A DNA stretch of 64,000 bases, from positions 744,001 through 808,000 of the forward strand of contig CBDFGO010000002.1 of the NCBI GenBank assembly GCA_965247125.1, given 5' to 3'. The first letter of the stretch is position 1, and each line of letters starts with the position of its first letter. The notes under the pieces are model-generated. The model saw nothing but the letters and a program-made list of their open reading frames with translations, searched no databases and had not been told where the DNA came from. Positions 62,527 through 64,000 of this stretch are shown in pieces. The stretch comes from CALBJU01 sp965247125. Its GTDB lineage: Bacteria > Bacteroidota > Rhodothermia > Rhodothermales > UBA10348. Position numbers and translations under genes: made by a program.

Positions 62527-63570
62527 TTAGAGGCTCACAGCAACTGTGATCACACTGACGTTATCGAAGAAGTCAGTCGTCCGCGATGCGAAGTCGATCT
62601 GCAGGCGCGTGCCCGATAGATCGAGATCGACACCAGCGCCGAAGTTGACTCCCGTAAAGAATGAGAGGTCCTGGTCTCCAATAATGTCCATGCCACCACG
62701 TAGGTAGACCATGTCAAAGAGGCCCAGCTCTACACCACCTGAGTACTCATCCTGGTCAAACGAATTCGATCGGAAGTTTCCGAGAACCGTAACCACAGCA
62801 CCCTCTGCCATCTGGCGTGTGTAAGACACACCAAAGTTCAGCAATGATGGAAGCTCAACTCCTTCGCTCTCAAAGACGAGAGCATTATTGGTGGCATTGC
62901 CCGGCTGCGAAGGCAGCTGAATCTGGTTCGTGAGACCTACACCGCTGTAGCTCATCTCCGTACCAATATTCTTCAGAGCAACACCGAGGCGCAGACCGGA
63001 CTCCCCTACGATGTAGGTCATGCCCATGTCAACGGCCACGGCGCTTGCCGAGATATCGTCAATCGATTCGTTTACCACCTTGACCGTCACACCGGCAGAA
63101 ATACGATCCGTGAAGACACGGGCGTACGTCAGACCTGCGGTGATAAAGGTAGCATTGTAGGTCACCGAGCTGATCTCTGGCGAAAGCTCCGTCTGCAACG
63201 GAATATCACCAAAGTCCCACGAGGCAACCGTGAATGCGATGTTATTGCTACCGAAGTTCTGTGCAATCCCAAAGAAATTGACACCGATGCCGGCAACGTA
63301 ATCCATACGGCTGAAAATCGCAGCCGTACCTGTGTTCAATGCAAGACCGGCCGGGTTGGCGAAGATCGCCTCCAGTCCGTTCATGCCAGCCATACCACTC
63401 GTCATCGAAGCGCCGAGCGAAGCAGAACGTGCCGTTACAGGCACGAGTAATTGTGACGCACCCGCCGTACCACGACGTTTGTCATCACCTGCGTTCGCGT
63501 CCAGCACACTCATGCCCATAAGAGCAATCACTACGAGTGCGTTCAGAAAAATTCTGGACAGCTTGTTCAT
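62527..63570 (-). CDS. PorV/PorQ-family outer-membrane beta-barrel protein
   Basis: 347 residues from the ATG at 63568-63570, preceded by AAGGAGG with 9 nt spacing. Signal peptide (LNALVVIALMGMSVLDANAG), then LLVPVTARSASLGASMTSG and ANPAGLALNTGTAAIF, the opening pattern of PorV/PorQ-like barrels, and alternating strands to a C-terminal VSVITVAVSL. Members are involved in type IX secretion and attachment of secreted proteins. It is adjacent to a gene whose C-terminus looks like a secretion signal domain. Confidence 0.88.
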   Translation of the reverse strand: MNKLSRIFLNALVVIALMGMSVLDANAGDDKRRGTAGASQLLVPVTARSASLGASMTSGMAGMNGLEAIFANPAGLALNTGTAAIFSRMDYVAGIGVNFFGIAQNFGSNNIAFTVASWDFGDIPLQTELSPEISSVTYNATFITAGLTYARVFTDRISAGVTVKVVNESIDDISASAVAVDMGMTYIVGESGLRLGVALKNIGTEMSYSGVGLTNQIQLPSQPGNATNNALVFESEGVELPSLLNFGVSYTRQMAEGAVVTVLGNFRSNSFDQDEYSGGVELGLFDMVYLRGGMDIIGDQDLSFFTGVNFGAGVDLDLSGTRLQIDFASRTTDFFDNVSVITVAVSL

Positions 63571-63630
63571 ATCTAAAGTCCTCCTTGTAAAAATCAAGTT
63601 CGTCATGATTCGTGTAGTGTTGGGATGTTC

Positions 63631-63655
63631 TGGATTCGGCCCGAAGGCCGAATCC
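63631..63655 (-). other. hairpin with UUCG tetraloop between the last two genes
   Basis: TGGATTCGGCC and GGCCGAATCCA form a perfect stem; on the minus strand the loop reads TTCG, a very stable tetraloop. There is no T run, so it is more likely an mRNA-stability or partial termination element between the large secreted protein gene and the PorV/PorQ gene. Confidence 0.6.
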
Positions 63656-63670
63656 AGCTTCCCAGTTCAA

Positions 63671-64000
63671 CTAGAATGTGTTTAGCTGTACACGTTTCTT
63701 GACAACACCAAACTTCAGCACTTTCTCGCCAAGAGCTCCCGCATCGACGTGGATGATGTACATACCACTTGCGATGGGCAGATTGTCTTCTGTCGTGAGA
63801 TCCCAGCCAAAGCTTGCGCTTGCACTGTTTTTCTCGAGGGTCCGAACAAGCGAACCGGCGACGGTGAAGATGCGAATTGTTGCTACGTCGGGCATGTTCG
63901 TGAAACGAACCTGATCAATCAGCTGGCTGACTTCGTAAGCCGAAGCGCCTTTGTATGGGTTGGGAGTGATACCGATTTCGTCGATAGCGGCACTGGCCTC
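63671..64000 (-). CDS. C-terminus of a large secreted protein with T9SS-like sorting domain (5' end outside window)
   Basis: 109 residues are visible, open at the window edge (reads EASAAIDEIGITPNPYKGAS at 64000). The IGITPNPYKG start, NMPDVATIRIFTVAGSLVRT, WDLTTEDNLPIASGMYIIHV and GEKVLKFGVVKK form the usual C-terminal beta-sandwich that follows a large repeat protein and serves as a type IX sorting or FlgD-like domain. The gene is upstream of the PorV/PorQ homologue on the same strand. Confidence 0.82.
   Translation of the reverse strand, partial: EASAAIDEIGITPNPYKGASAYEVSQLIDQVRFTNMPDVATIRIFTVAGSLVRTLEKNSASASFGWDLTTEDNLPIASGMYIIHVDAGALGEKVLKFGVVKKRVQLNTF

Overview
The window looks like a chromosomal segment of a Bacteroidota-type bacterium, probably the Rhodothermia/Rhodothermales side. 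No 16S gene is present, so this is inference. It rests on PorV/PorQ-family and T9SS-like C-terminal proteins, a TonB-dependent receptor with a carboxypeptidase-like N-terminal domain, DUF4097/DUF4837/DUF4296-like secreted proteins, bacillithiol-type enzymes, and three promoter candidates of the Bacteroidota form (TTG, 19-20 nt, TAnnTTTG-like). Several genes also carry recognisable Shine-Dalgarno sites. No gene-free stretch exceeds 300 bases.

Layout: (1) 1-0.4 kb: an edge fragment and a small CsbD-like protein. (2) 0.5-9.3 kb, minus strand: a complete fatty-acid beta-oxidation cluster (tetR, acyl-CoA ligase, HAD/ECH fusion, thiolase, FadE) with an operator-like palindrome before tetR. (3) 9.4-14.5 kb, minus: an ECF sigma / anti-sigma / two DUF4097 cluster whose sigma gene is split by an IS3-family element. 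(4) 14.7-16.0 kb: a phosphodiester-glycosidase lipoprotein and a small membrane protein. (5) 16.2-30.0 kb, minus: tRNA-Thr, Tyr, Gly, Thr, tuf, tRNA-Trp, secE, nusG, rplK, rplA, rplJ, rplL, rpoB, rpoC. (6) 30.1-33.1 kb, minus: queA-ispD-ispF-dedA. (7) 33.3-36.0 kb: lipoprotein plus TonB receptor. (8) 36.0-42.2 kb, minus: DinB/YfiT enzyme, membrane protein, amidase, secreted protein, transketolase, DsbA-like protein. (9) 42.3 kb: MscS channel. (10) 43.2-53.1 kb, plus: trp operon with trpS inside it and two lipoproteins at its end. (11) 53.1-60.1 kb: recQ-like helicase and aroK (minus), then truA, kelch-like lipoprotein, arginine deiminase, tadA, ypdA (plus). (12) 60.3-64 kb, minus: heptaheme cytochrome/TPR lipoprotein, PorV/PorQ-family protein and the C-terminus of a large secreted protein.

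The most interesting element is before trpE: a 22-codon leader ORF with three Trp codons (W-T-T-R-W-W), two alternative hairpins and a terminator ending 7 nt before the trpE ATG. This is a full transcription attenuator placed over an operon that also encodes tryptophanyl-tRNA synthetase, so the charging enzyme would be controlled by the charging level it sets. A 31-codon ORF and an unrecognised 146-residue protein sit between trpE and trpS. The second strong observation is the IS insertion, which can be resolved to a 3-bp target duplication; removing it restores a standard sigma-4 C-terminus.
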